From the NCBI GenBank assembly GCA_947846985.1, contig CANTUZ010000003.1:57298096-57362095 (forward strand): DNA of 64,000 bases, written 5' to 3'. The notes below the pieces were generated by a model. That model had not been told where the DNA came from. It was given only the letters and a program-made list of their open reading frames with translations, and made no database searches. Below, in pieces: positions 1 to 11,130 of this stretch (the stretch's first letter is position 1; each line of letters opens with the position of its first letter). This DNA is from Fratercula arctica (lineage: Eukaryota > Chordata > Aves > Charadriiformes > Alcidae). The position numbers were made by a program, and so were the translations under genes.

Positions 1-330
1 TTCCCCCCCACACCCACCAGCGAGGCTCCCTCCCCCCCACCCGCCGACCCGCCCCCGGAACCTCGCCCTCGGCGGCCGGGTTTTACGCCCCTGCGCAGTG
101 TTTTGGGCCTAAAGTGGGGTTTTTGCGCTGTTCGGGCTGCTGTGGGGCGCTGGCCGTGGGTGGGTGGGGGCGCGCGTCCCCGCCGCCGCCGTGTTCTCCG
201 TTAAACTTGTTTCCCAGATTGAGGGCTGACACCCGGAGGGTTTGGTGGCCGGGGGGCGACCTCCGCTTCTCTTGAGGGAACTCCCGTATCAAAGAGTTTT
301 CTGCATAGTTTTTCTTCTGGACCGCAAGGC
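1..330. promoter_or_regulatory. CpG island, cut by the window start
   Basis: The first ~330 bases are far richer in G+C and CpG than the rest of the window, with CGG/GCC-rich runs near 65-80 and 180-190 and long C and G tracts. An NRF1-type half site (TGCGCA) lies at about 92-97. No TATA box is visible. This is the composition of a vertebrate CpG-island promoter or 5' untranslated exon. The island probably continues to the left of the window. The transcription direction is not certain; a good donor at 594 on the plus strand favours a plus-strand transcript, but bidirectional firing is common for such islands. Confidence 0.75.
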
Positions 331-593
331 CACCCTCTGCTTCTTGGGCGGCGCTGCCTTTTTATTGTAGGTGGGAGCTGGTGACTGGTGTGGTGGGGCA
401 CCGCTGAAGAAAAAAGCAGTTACAAATGTGAATAATCTGGGCTGATTCTTTCGACGTTCACACCCCACGAAGCTGCGGAGCAAAAGCCAAGCGGAACGGA
501 GAGGGGTGTTTCATAAGAATCAACTGGCTGTTGCAGAGCAAGAGGGGGGAAAAGCGATCCCCTCAAGACAGATATCATTGCCAGACCATCTTG
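330..593 (+). other. possible 5' non-coding exon ending at a splice donor (594)
   Basis: The sequence from the CpG island runs without an obvious boundary into a segment that stops at CTTG|GTAAGAT, with GT at 594-595. This is a near-consensus U1 donor. The segment has no convincing long reading frame, so it would be 5' untranslated sequence or a lncRNA first exon. The exon start is not defined; I give only the part between the island and the donor. The call rests on position next to a CpG island and on one splice site. Confidence 0.3.
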
Positions 594-644
594 GTAAGAT
601 TGCAAGTTACGAATACAAACTGAAGCCAGAGAATTTGCCAAAGG

Positions 645-659
645 AAAAAAAAAAAAAAA
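645..659 (+). repeat. poly(A) tract
   Basis: Run of 15 adenines just inside the presumed first intron. No processed-pseudogene body is recognisable upstream of it. Confidence 0.8.
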
Positions 660-3100
660 TGACAGAAAACAGATGCAAAACAACAAAAAGATGCCAGAAT
701 AAAATGAGTCGTAGGCCAGGGCTGGAACACACCGCAATCCCTCACCATTCAGGATGATTTAAATGGATGGAAAAGGGATTAAGGTCTAATCTAGCAGTTG
801 CTGTGTTTGAATTAATCTCATAGGAATCAGTCAGGATATGTATATTTAGAGAGGGGAAGAGAGAGAAGAAAGCAAGCAAGAAACTGCAGGATCAGGCCCT
901 GAATATAGCCTGAGGAGACTTGAAATAGATCCTTGAGCCACACTGGTTTTAAAAGCTGACTATCTGATCCAAACCCGCCCAGATATTTCAAACAGAAAAG
1001 GCGGCATTGCTAAATACGTGGTTCTTTCTGAAATGCTGAACCCCAAGTCTCCCTGCCAGTTTTTGGCTGCAGCAGAGGCAGTAGCCATTTCACTCACGCT
1101 GACGGGGGCCCTCTCCAGCACTGCAGCACCTTCCTTGGCTGTGATCTTGCTTTAAATGCCACTGATTTTCTGGGACAGTCTCGACTATGAGGAGGCTGTC
1201 CCACTGGGTCTTGGGTTTCCTGAGAGCCTGAGTTGATTAAAGAGCTTCTTCTTCCTTTTGAACTCAAACATTTTCCAGAGCTGCCTTCTCTTCCCTGAGT
1301 AACACTATCAATCTGAGGCAGGGCACTGAAATATCTACACCAGCACTGCCAAAAACAGCCTTGCATATTTCCAAGCAGTTATGCAGCCTTTAGTAAATCA
1401 CCTAAGCGTGAGCAAACTGTGCTTCAGGCAATGCAGAAAAAGACAAATCCAAATGCTGGGGAGGAGGAGTACCCTGGGAGGCTTGTGTAGACGCACTGGA
1501 AGGGAAGACAAAGTAAAGTGCTAGCCCCAGTCCCCAACACACCACATCAGCAGCTTGTTTCTACATGTGTGGGTGCCCTTTACATGTGCAGGTGGGTGTA
1601 TCTGAGGCAGGAACGGGCTTACAAGAAGGGAATCCTATAAATCACAGCCCAACGTTGCAGTCCAAGATCTATGTACTCATTTTAGCAATTCTGACTATGA
1701 ACAGTGCTGGTTTTATAGTTCTCCAGCAGCCCTCAGCATCTCCAGAGGGACTAGCAGTTCCTTGCAGAATTGAGATCACTCTCAAGGATATTGTAATATT
1801 TTTTAAAAAACACCAACACGGCAACATTGAGAGCTGAGCTTAGTCCTGCTTCTTTTCCCAAGTAATGAAGTAACACCCTTCATGTTGGTGAATCAATATG
1901 TAAAAAGCACCATAGGCCACAAACTCTAAGAGAAAGGAACCTTTTGAGAAGTCAGAGAAATTCAGATTACAGTACTTACCTCTTTGCTGGGAATTGAGGG
2001 GAGGGAGTGAATGGGATCACTCCAGGACAAAGAAAAATTACAAGATGAGAGTGGCTAGGAATATGAGTCTTTCTTTCCCGTGTCAGGAGCAAATCAACAA
2101 ATACATGCTGCTGCCTTTGTGGAGGTAAAGAAAGAGGTGAACATGGAACGGCAAAACCACCTTTTCAAAGATTTTTAGCACAGGTAAAATGAATGAAAAA
2201 TTCTAATGACTCTGGAAAGTAAACACTTATCACTGAGTTATCTGAGCCGGGGGCATGCAATACACACACCAACAGCATGGAGCAGGTATTGGGACCTTGG
2301 GATGCAGACAAGAAGTGGCGAGAACAGAGCACGCTGGTAATGCCGATTTGCAGGCAAGAGGGGTCACAGCTGGGATCCCAGGCCTACAGCACGAGCCAAA
2401 CACTGAGGTCTGGGTTTGCTCTTCAATGCTATTTTGAGCTTAAAAAACCACCTACCTTCAAGCATCACTGTCTGCATTCTCATTTTTCCAGGAAAATGTT
2501 GGCAATTATATTACCCTACCAATATCAATTGTGCATTTGTGTCTGTTTCTGTACAGCTTGTGCACTGGAAATGTGTTTTGGCTTCAGTTCAAATCCACTT
2601 CAGTGCCCCCAAAGAGATCTTCATTGTTATAAAGGCTTGCTGAGATTGTTTCCAGTTTATACACAACTGTTTCTAAACCCTGGGACCTGTGCTTTTGGTT
2701 GTCTATCAGGGAAGAGTGGCAAAGATTAAAGAAGTGCATGCCTTTGGCTGCATACTTTAAAATAAAACGGCCGTGGTTTTCAGAAACCTCTTTTAAGGTG
2801 TAGTAAATCCGACTTTCTAAATGCCCAAGGCTGTGTTTATCTAAAAGTATCTTGAGGGAGATTGCTATGTCTATTAATCTGTTTTCCTGTTTCCTTACCT
2901 CAGGGCTTAAAGGCTGCATAAACCAACCAGCTAGAAGGCTGTTAGGAAAAGTCTCCGCAGACAAGTATCTCCCTCTGCTTTCTGTTCTTAAGCAACATGC
3001 TCCTGGTACAGGGAAATCATTAATGATTGTTATAAAGCAGGAGCAGTAGATGAGGGGGATATGATAGGGACAAACCAGCATGATCTCTGTCTTAGAAGAA
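660..3100. other. non-coding, no recognised gene
   Basis: About 2.4 kb of AT-rich sequence. Several short reading frames occur on both strands, and none resembles a known protein. On the minus strand a consensus donor (AAAGAG|GTAAGTACT) reads across 1970-1986, but I could not pair it with a clear acceptor. The longest frame in the window (minus strand, 2584-3138, 184 codons) lies mostly here and runs into a LINE relic; I treat it as accidental. Confidence 0.6.
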
Positions 3101-3105
3101 ACCTC

Positions 3106-3475
3106 AAACCTGTTCGAGGCCTTTGAAAGAGTTAACAAAACAGTGGATAAAGGACAACGAATGGCTGTATTTTACTTAGACTTTCAAAAGGCCTTTGATA
3201 AAGTTCCTGAGAAGAGGCTATAAAGGAAACTTAGTAACCACAAGGTGAGAGGTAAAGTCCTGCATGGATAGGGGTTAAAAAAAAAAGCCCAAGGTTGAGA
3301 GAGCAGAAACAAAGCAGAGGAACAAATGGTCTGTCTCAGCATGGAAAGGGGTTACAGGTAGGGTGGCCAAGGGATTAAAAATAAGGTGTGTGCTTGGGAT
3401 ATTTATTAGTGATTTGAAGACCATGGTGAAGAGCAAAGGTGACAAAGTTTGTGTCATGCAAAATTAGGTAGGTGG
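3106..3475 (+). mobile_element. LINE (CR1-type) reverse-transcriptase relic
   Basis: The plus strand encodes a reverse-transcriptase palm fragment. At 3168-3209 the frame reads YFYLDFQKAFDKVP, which is the CR1/non-LTR motif around the first catalytic aspartate. At about 3399-3420 it reads IFISDL, which in CR1-type enzymes lies just before the FADD region. The stretch between has stops and indels, and the FADD box itself is damaged (GDKVCVMQ follows). Neither a 5' part nor a CR1 3' tail is present. This is an old, truncated copy, more diverged than those at 19, 29 and 63 kb. Confidence 0.75.
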
Positions 3476-3479
3476 GTCA

Positions 3480-5080
3480 AATGGAGAAGCATGAGAAATT
3501 GGAGAGGATGAAAAAATGAAGAAAACTGAGATAGTGGGTGAAATTAACCACAGGCAAGAGAAGAATGCTGTGTAGAGAACACTACAAACTGCTCACACAC
3601 ATGGGTTGGTTTTGAATTTCTTTTAAACATCCCAAAACACATCAGGCACCAGTACAGACAACTGAAGGAAACTGGCTCCTGACCATGCGGTGGTGGTTGA
3701 GAAAGAAAGCAAGCATAAGTATGTATGAAAAAGAGTTTAAAAAACAACAATAAAGAAAAGACTATAATCCTGTGATATCCCATTAGCAGACAGCATGATC
3801 TACTTTTGCCTTGGCCATTGCATTCAGGTTCAGCCCACCTTGTCGCAAAGGAGAAACAAGAAAATGGGCTGCCAAAGGACCCAGCAAAGCTGGGCTTCTG
3901 CTGACTCTGTCCCTCATGCTCGGGTTGCAGGGGAGTGGACAGGCGTGGGCTCCAGCAGAGTCCTTTCGGGGCTGAAGGTAGCCAGGGCAGCTCTCCTGTA
4001 TGTGGACTCACTGTTAACCAGAAGAGATGAGCTCATACCACAGCATTTTCTGTCAGCAGGTCACTAACAGCTGCCTGGTGTGATTAAACTTCTGGGAAGT
4101 TAGTGTCTGTGAGACATTTTTGCTTCCAAACAGGTTAGAAATGGCCAACTAGTTCAAAGGTTACTGGCCACAGTGAAGGCAGAAGGGCGCACACTCACGC
4201 ACGCATAGGGACGGCAGTTTCAAAACCGAGCTGAAGAAAGCAACACTAAAAGTTCATTTAAAACAGCCAGAAAAGTGAAGAGCGAAGTAAACTATGGCAG
4301 AAATACAACACACTTGGCTATATTGATACAATATATATCAGATAAATTTAATAAATATCTCTCTAGATATATTGTACCAAGAAGGCCAGGTGGATTCTCT
4401 GTCTTTCCATGTTACACTATAAAAGCTTTGGCACACATTTAAACGAGAGTTATGAAATATATTTTATTGCACTATAATTGGGTTTGTTGGGCTTTGACAT
4501 CTATCTTTACTGAGAATTGACACTTAAAATCAATATTTATTTGGGGCTGACAGTTATAACAGGTTAGAGCATTTTCTCAGTGTTAGGCTTTGGGTCATTT
4601 TTAACAGTAGATAGAGAAGCATCCAAAATCAAGACTTACTCAGTAAAAATATACATTACAAGGATAAAATATATGTTACTAACCTCTGGGACTCAGTGCT
4701 GAGGAGAACTATGAAAAAGGGAGATTTAAAATTATTTTTGGTTACTGTATTTAAACATAAAATGATAAGCTACATCAGACCTGTTATGGGAGAGATAACG
4801 ACCACATTGATAGGTATAACATAACCACCAATACAGAGAGAGCAGGAGAAAGACTCAGGGTTGATCACTGAGGAATGAAGGTCATCTCAATTCACTTCAG
4901 CTATCTAAAAGTTAGGTATTGAAATGGCTTTCTTGTGAAAGGAGAAAGCCAAACACACATCCAAGGGAGCATCCTCTGGAGGCGCCTATGAATCCTGTTT
5001 CCTATATAATCCCCTCCATCAGTCTGTTGATTCAGAGACACTTATAACCTTCTCTGAAGCAGAGTATGTTAAACAAGGTA
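3480..5080. other. non-coding, no recognised gene
   Basis: AT-rich sequence with no recognised gene. It contains the inverted repeat at 4323-4380 (listed separately). Short overlapping frames at 3544-4067 on both strands show no domain. Confidence 0.55.
4323..4380. repeat. AT-rich inverted repeat (hairpin, 15-17 bp arms)
   Basis: The left arm TTGATACAATATATATC (4323-4339) is complementary to the right arm GATATATTGTACCAA (4366-4380), apart from one mismatch and a two-base bulge. The loop is about 26 bases. The arms could form a hairpin in RNA or a cruciform in DNA. No transposase gene or larger terminal repeat was found around it. Confidence 0.6.
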
Positions 5081-5082
5081 CC

Positions 5083-5576
5083 TGTACTGGGTCTGGCTGG
5101 GATGGAGTTAACTTTCTTCATAGCAGCCTATATGGTGCTTTGGGTTTGCATCTAAACAGCATTGATAACACACCAATGTTTTGTCTATTGCTGAACTGTC
5201 CCCCCTTCCTGCAGCAAATAGGTAAGAGACTTGGGGGTGGGGGGACACACATCCATGACAGCTGGCCTGAATTGGCCAAAGAGATATTGCATGCCATATA
5301 ACGTCATGCTCAGCAATCAAAAATGGGGGAGAGGAAGAAGAAGGGGCTTTTTGGCTTCCAAGGCAGCCAGTGCTGGGAGACTGGCTGGACATCAGTCTGC
5401 ATGTGGGGGAGACGGTGAGTGATTGCTCATGGTTTTCCTTTTCTCTTTGCTTCACCAGTTAAAAAACTGGTTAAATTATTGTTTGTTCCTGTTCTGTCCC
5501 CCGTCCTGCTGTGGGGGCAAGGGTGAGTAAGCATCTGTGTGGGAGCCTGGCTGCTGGACAGGATCAGCCCACCACA
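5083..5576 (+). mobile_element. solo LTR of an avian endogenous retrovirus
   Basis: The element begins TGTACTGGGTCTGGCTGG and ends with CCACCACA, giving the TG...CA boundaries of a retroviral LTR. The 5' end, the internal block with TGACGTCATGCTCAGCA-like sequence (about 5298-5315) and the end GGATCAGCCCACCACA match a common LTR type that I recognise from bird genomes. The expected TATA segment after that block is degraded. No gag, pol or env lies on either side, so this is a solo LTR left by recombination between two LTRs. The flanking five bases (GTACC before, GTAGT after) agree at only three positions, so a target-site duplication is not clear. Confidence 0.85.
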
Positions 5577-6084
5577 GTAGTGCTTATCCTATGTTCCTAA
5601 ATGAAATTGCTGCATATAAGAAACGTGAACCAAGCCAAATGTAAGTCTTGAAAAGTGTGAGTAAAACAACACCAGAATACTTACTTTTGAGTAATCATAG
5701 AGAAATGCAGGTTGGGTTGCATATATTGAGTGGAGATTTCTGCAGAGCACCTCAGTAATATTTGGCCAATTCTAACAATATCTCTATCAGACGATGCTTT
5801 CCCTAACCATCCCACATGCATAGAACAGATTCCTGTCCAAAGTTATATCTATGAAGCAGTATTTAATGTGCTCCTGAGCAATCCATCTGAGTCCTGTGCC
5901 TGTGGCAATATCACAGGAAATGCCAATGCACAGCACAGAAAATGTCAGCTTTCCATGAGGTAAGCAAAGAAATGTTATTCCTTTATGCTATAATGTGATG
6001 CCTCATGCAGTTTTCTTGAAGGTAGGTATTTCCTGGTTTATGTTTGGCTTGTTGAAGTTTTTGAAGCTGGAGCATACGCTAGCC
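5577..6084. other. non-coding, no recognised gene
   Basis: AT-rich sequence. A 77-codon plus-strand frame at 5730-5963 lacks recognisable domains and is not flanked by convincing splice sites. Confidence 0.5.
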
Positions 6085-6275
6085 TGCTCCATAGGGCCAT
6101 GGCACTTAGTGGGATCAGTGTAGTAAGGGAGATTCATGTCCCAGCTTTGGTCTGCTATGCCACCACAAGCAAGTCACCCCACCTCTCCGTACTTTATTTT
6201 CTCCTGCTTTCCTTCACCTGTCTGGATTATTAATTTGGATGTAATCCCTTCAGAGAGAGACTGTCTCAGGTTTTT
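6085..6275 (+). mobile_element. MIR-type SINE relic
   Basis: The order of blocks follows the MIR core and 3' part: GATTCATGTCCCAGCTTTGG (6131-6150), then CAAGTCACCCCACCTCTCCG, then a tail with CTTCAGAGAGAGACTGTCTC (about 6249-6268) like the 'aggGACTGTCTC' ending of amniote MIR elements. The copy is strongly diverged. Called by eye; a profile search is needed for subfamily and exact ends. Confidence 0.5.
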
Positions 6276-7084
6276 TAGGTACTATGGCAGAGATGGCTGA
6301 CCCCTCTGGCATTAGGGAGTGAGTGGTTGCTGAGCCACACACAGGCAACTTACTGCAGTGAGCTATGGCAGCTGGAGGTCTGAGAGCTGTTGACCTCCTG
6401 ATGGTTCTATCCGGAGAAGTCCAGAGGGAAAGAGGGAGGAGGGTCTAGGGACTGGCAAACTGCTCTTAGCAGAAGTCTGTTCAATAAAGGTGAAAAATAA
6501 CTTCTGTTGATTTCAGACCAACAGTCCAAAGAGAAGAGGGAGGAGGAAGAGGAGGATTCCAGCCCTGGGAGCAGCCAAGCAGAGCGGTGTGTCCCTGGCA
6601 CAGGAGGAGCGGAGGACATGCCTTCCGCAGGGATTATGCAGAGCTGCTGGAAGTGAAGCCTGAAAACCGGCAGAACGGAAGCTTGGAAACCGAGCCCTGG
6701 ACTGAAGCGGGTAATTTACCTTATTTGAAATAAAAACAGCTTAAGTTGAAGCCAGCCGGAAATTCAGCTGACTTGAAGCTGCAAGCAAAATTAGCATAAC
6801 ACTCTGCAGGTTGAAACATGGGGGAAGCAGAGTGAGGGACTGAGCCTTGACAGCTGGCAGTGGAAGGAAGCTGCTGCTTCTGCAGTCCTATTCAAAATTA
6901 TCCCTTAAAGCTGAAATCATTGCAAGACCAGGCTAGAAGACCGCAATAGTGCCTGCTGGCCTTAACTGCAACAAGCAAAAAAAGACGACTGCAGCAGAAT
7001 CATCATTAAAAGGAGTAAGAGTATGACTAGCCCCTCAGATTGGTAGAGCATGGTAAATACAAATGACAGACCGAAACATCTTGG
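6276..7084. other. non-coding; purine-rich segment at 6420-6620
   Basis: A purine-rich stretch (GAAAGAGGGAGGAGGG and GAGGAGGAAGAGGAGG types) lies at 6420-6560, with an AATAAA at about 6483. I considered an LTR 3' end but found no matching boundaries. No gene is recognised. Confidence 0.45.
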
Positions 7085-7180
7085 CCAGGAGTCTGTCAAT
7101 GTAAATCAATGTAGCTATGCCACTGACTTCCACAGTGAAGCTGGGCCAGTTTATTCCATTAAGAATCCAGATCTTGAATG
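7085..7180. repeat. possible old amniote interspersed repeat
   Basis: The segment around CCACTGACTTCCACAGTGAAGC (7121-7142) has the 'TTGACTTCAATGG' palindromic style seen in a very old, unnamed interspersed repeat of reptile and bird genomes. The match is partial and made by eye. Confidence 0.3.
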
Positions 7181-10100
7181 CAAGTGTGTATAGCCTATGT
7201 CTGCAAAGTGTGCTGTGCTGGGTGGGAGCTGGGGGAGGAGAGGGTCGTGGTCCACTGTATCATGTTGAAAGACCTGAGACAGCTCTCATGACTTAGCTTC
7301 AGTATCAGAAGCCATCTAATCATAGTGGTAGCCGGGCAGGCTAACTCAGCCATGTGAGCTAATGTATCCTGCTACTCCTGTTAGACTAATTCCAGTCCCC
7401 AAGCTAATTCTTGTAGAGCTAGCTTGTAGAGTTAGCCTGTATAATTCAACACTACATTGCATTGGCAAACCCTTAAGGAGCGTGGCTGCGTATGTGTGCA
7501 AGCAAGAGAGCACAGTTAAGTGATGCCGTACTCACAGGCTTCTGTATACTTGGGAATTTTATTTGCCCATGTACTGATGACCAAAGATCCAGTTCTTTTC
7601 CTAATGTTCTCAAACCATCCCGTGTGTCACTAAGTGGCTTAATTTGAAAGACATAGTGATTAATGTAACCAGCTGTAATAGGGCACCAAGGATTCTGCTT
7701 CTGAGTATTTTCCCTGCACTTACACTAGCAGCAATAAAGGTAACCTCTCCAATAAAGGTAACAACAAATTCTTTCTCAAGCATAGAGATTTTGCACCAGT
7801 TTGCCAGGATGCAATCCAGTGTCGCTGCATGCAGAGTGTTGTGTCTGAACAGCATCGTGTTCTTGCAAAGTAATATTGTTCCAAGGCCTGGAGTGGATTT
7901 CCTGGAATACAAGTACCACAGAAATCTTACAGAAGCAATCCTTTTAAAAAGGATCCAGAATGCATATTTTCATACAGGCCATGCAGAGTAGTCACTGTGT
8001 CAATAGTGTGCCATCTGGCACCATTTTATTGAGTTAATCTGAGTTTTGATACAATATTCCAGTGTCTCAGGATCTCTGCTGCGTTTGCAGGAATAAGCGG
8101 CTGGGTGGAATGTGTGATCAGCGAGTTCACCAATGTTTGCAGTGAAACATAAACATGAATGAGCCTAGACATGCTTGGAAGCCCAAGGAAGTATTAATAA
8201 AACTTGCTCAGTGTTTTTAATGAAGTTGTTTGGAGCAGTAAGATCATAGAAGTTGTCTCCAACTTGAGGATCAAGCACACGGCCATGTTGAGTCAGTGAC
8301 AGCAAACACATATTTTCTAAAGGAAGCATTTCTCTGTGATTATCTTCTGTCTCTGAAAAACAGGCCCTAGCTGAAATTTTGAAACAAGTCATCTTCCGTA
8401 TATCATGGGTTCCACACACATAAAAAGAGCAAAAAATACACAGTGGGCTTTTAAAAAAATCTGTTTTTTCCAGAAAGAAATACTGTTGCAGACATAAAAG
8501 TTTTTCCAAGCTTGCCCTGGGCACTCCTTGAAATACGCTGTATGGACAATACGCAATCAAACGTCTGGCTGTCTCTAGGAGATATTCATCCTGTCTCTCC
8601 TTGGCAAGCTGGGTTTCCTGTCCAGCCCCACTGGATTTATTGCCTCATTGTGGTGGAAAAAAAAAATCAAGGCTAGTGGCAGACCATATATGGGTATGGA
8701 ACAACCGAGATAAACTAGAAGGGGGGAAAAAAAAAGAAAAGTGGGTATAATTACAAGTCAATTAAATATAAATCATTACAGGGATAAGAGGAAAGGAGCA
8801 GCATGCAGAAACCTGCAAGAAATACAGGTGTTCTCTGACTTTCTCCCTCCACCCTGCGGATTAGCAGGGTTGAGGTGCAGTGCCCGTACTAGCAGTGTGA
8901 ACAATCTTCACGTCTGCTGGGTAGGATTTCCAGCCATCAATGAGCACAAAGCAGATAAATGATGCAACAGCACCATTAAAGAAAGCAGCAACAGGAGGCT
9001 GAGGTCTTTTGGCCGGGTTGGTTTATGCTTCCATTACTGCCTAGTAACACATAACTCTTTATGAGAGCATAAAATTGCTCTTTACTAATGTTTTTCTCAT
9101 TCAAAGGTCAGCAAAGCCACAGTGAAAGTTAAAGAGGAGTGCATGGCTCTAATGGGACTCCTGAAAGCAGCCAGACACCTTTGGAGAAGAGGGGCTTCAT
9201 CTCATATCTCACGAGGCACAGGGGCAACCTGTGCCTGCTCCTCCATCCACAGCACGGTCGCCACCAGCACAGGCCAGGAGCATGTGTGGCAGGCGGGATG
9301 GCAGCTGGGGGGACACTTTTGCCACGGTGCAGATTTGCCCAGCTCACGCAAGGCTTGTAAAAAGCCACAAATCCTTTATTCGCACCAGAGTACAGCCCCA
9401 AAAATGACAGGCCGGAGCCAAATTGAAGCAGGTCAAGAAAACCTAGTCCCATTAGGAGTGGAAAATGGCCTCAGCTTCATTGAAAAGAGCCACAAACCCA
9501 AAGAGTGTTTTTTTCAGAGGCACCATTGCAGTTCTGACTCAAAGGCACAGTGCTCAGGCAGCGTAAAGCAGCGTGGCTCCACAGACAGTTCACACCAAAT
9601 CAGCTGCTGGCCAGTGTGTTAAAAAAAAGCCCTCAAATTGTCAGTCAGTCTGCACTTCATTATTTGCTTCTTACCCATTTCTAGTGATTCTATACCAGCT
9701 CCAATCGGCGATAGTGCCATTGAGAATCTGCTGATTCAAATTCCTCCCTCCCCAGCAGAAAGCCAGTGGGAGGAAGGAAGAAAGAAACACAACTCGACAT
9801 TCTATTTTTCCCCCTTCAAATAAACCCTAAATTGCTTCTTTAATGCACTCGAGGTTTTGAGCGGGGTAGGAAGCTCTGATACAGAATGGGGCTACAATTT
9901 TGTTAAAGACAAGCTCTGCAGCAAGCCTGTGAACTCCAATAAATTTGTAACTCTGTTCCCAGTCAGAAACAGAACAATAGCCTCTCCTGTTTAATTGTGG
10001 ATTGCAGCGAGTGGTTTCATGCTCAAACCCTCTTGTAATGTAGTCCTCTCCTTTTAATCATCAAAGGTGATCTCTGCCAAAGCAGCTGACAGTTGCATTT

Positions 10101-10279
10101 GATCAAGTGTAATAGGAACAGTCAGATCTTCCAGGATCCTTGTAGTTACCCATTTTCCATGTGTAATTCCAGTCTATTTCATACAAGTTTAATATGACAA
10201 CTGTATTACAAAATTAGAGGGAGGATTTGGGGTGAGATGACTCACTGGTTTTTTTATTATAAAATCTGATCTCAAAACA
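7181..10279. other. non-coding, no recognised gene
   Basis: About 3.1 kb without a supported gene. Reading frames of 100-166 codons occur at 7610-7991, 8165-8560 and 9122-9622, but in two of these places both strands are open and none shows a family motif. There is a short direct repeat, CAATAAAGGTAAC, at about 7731 and 7751. A-rich runs occur at 8657 and 8725. Confidence 0.5.
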
Positions 10280-10462
10280 AAAGCCATTTTCTATTCCCAG
10301 CCCTGATACTGACCCCCTGTATGACCTTGAACAACCTTTGATGTCTAGATCCCTTCTTCTGCTTTGCCTGTCATTGCTATTTAGACTGTGAGTTAAGCAG
10401 AGCAGGGACTGTCTAGTTTGGGGTCCCTGTGTAATAGGTAGCACAAAGGAGTGTGCACTTAG
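10280..10462 (+). mobile_element. MIR-type SINE relic
   Basis: CTATTCCCAGCCCTGATACTGAC (10291-10313) followed by TGTATGACCTTGAACAACC matches the MIR core 'cagCTCTGccACTGAc...TGTGTGACCTTGGGCAA'. The distal part, GCAGAGCAGGGACTGTCTAG (about 10396-10415) and then TAGCACAAAGG (about 10439-10449), matches the 3' end 'GGGCAGGGACTGTCT...CTAGCACAATGGGG' of the amniote MIR type. It is the clearer of the two MIR relics. Confidence 0.65.
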
Positions 10463-10492
10463 GGTTGGTGGTACCTGGGCATTTACATCACT

Positions 10493-10566
10493 CGCATATA
10501 TATTAGGAGCCATATAAATATTTCTGTTTATCACAATATATATGTACCTATATATATACACGTGTA
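10493..10566. repeat. AT-rich microsatellite-like tract
   Basis: Alternating TA/CA runs, including ATATATATTAGG, AATATATATGTACC and TATATATATACACGTG. Confidence 0.7.
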
Positions 10567-11019
10567 TACTCATGTAAGCATGCTCCAGAGAGGTTTAAAA
10601 TTTGAGAATGAGTACTTTAGGGGTGAGGAATCCCAGTTTTAAAACCAAGACAGAAGACCCATCCTCCATCCTTCAATACAACTGCACTTCAAATGGATTT
10701 GCCAGGAGAAGTTCTTCTGGACTTTGCCTTGTGGTTTTTGCAGTTCAGTTTACATTGGCCCTGGCAAAGCAAAGCAAAATGTCTGTTGTGTGCGCCAGCT
10801 GCCAGCTAGACCCACCAGGGACACTCAGAGATGTCCACTGCCTGGGTGTAGACCACATCTACTCTGCAAAGAGTTTTTATTTTATTACACCATAGGTCGG
10901 GAGGAGCATCAAATTACTTGCTCTTGTGTCAGATGTCAGCATTTGGGAAGGTGGTTGGTGGTGGAGAGGGCGGAAGACAGTCAAAATGAAAATGGTTTGG
11001 TTAATTAATTGCAAGCACC
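10567..11019. other. non-coding, no recognised gene
   Basis: Two overlapping plus-strand frames (about 10602-11008) carry no recognised motif. Nothing else was seen. Confidence 0.5.
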
Positions 11020-11130
11020 GCTTGAAGGACCGGCACATATATTTAATCAGTTGCCTAGTAACAAACGGTGTATGATGTGAATGCTATCAGCCCGCGGCGT
11101 GAGCAAACGATGGTCCCTTTCTGTTTTTAT
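11020..11130. promoter_or_regulatory. candidate regulatory element with an RFX X-box
   Basis: GTTGCCTAGTAAC at 11050-11062 is a near-perfect palindromic X-box (consensus GTTRCCNNGGYAAC) bound by RFX-family factors in cilia and neural genes. It is preceded by a homeodomain-type TTAATTAATT near 11001-11010 and followed by a CpG-containing, moderate-GC stretch. The call is from motif only; conservation was not tested. Confidence 0.4.

Noticed and set aside
2584..3138. Longest open frame in the window, 184 codons on the minus strand
   Set aside because: It lies partly antisense to the LINE reverse-transcriptase relic, has no recognisable motif and no supporting splice signals. A frame of this length is expected by chance in 64 kb.
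6420..6620. Possible LTR 3' half with AATAAA near 6483
   Set aside because: No TG/CA boundaries, no duplicate copy and no target-site duplication.
7610..7991. Overlapping 100- and 115-codon frames on opposite strands
   Set aside because: No motif, no splice context, and both cannot be coding.
9122..9622. 166-codon plus-strand frame
   Set aside because: Another frame and the opposite strand are open over the same region; residues show no family pattern.
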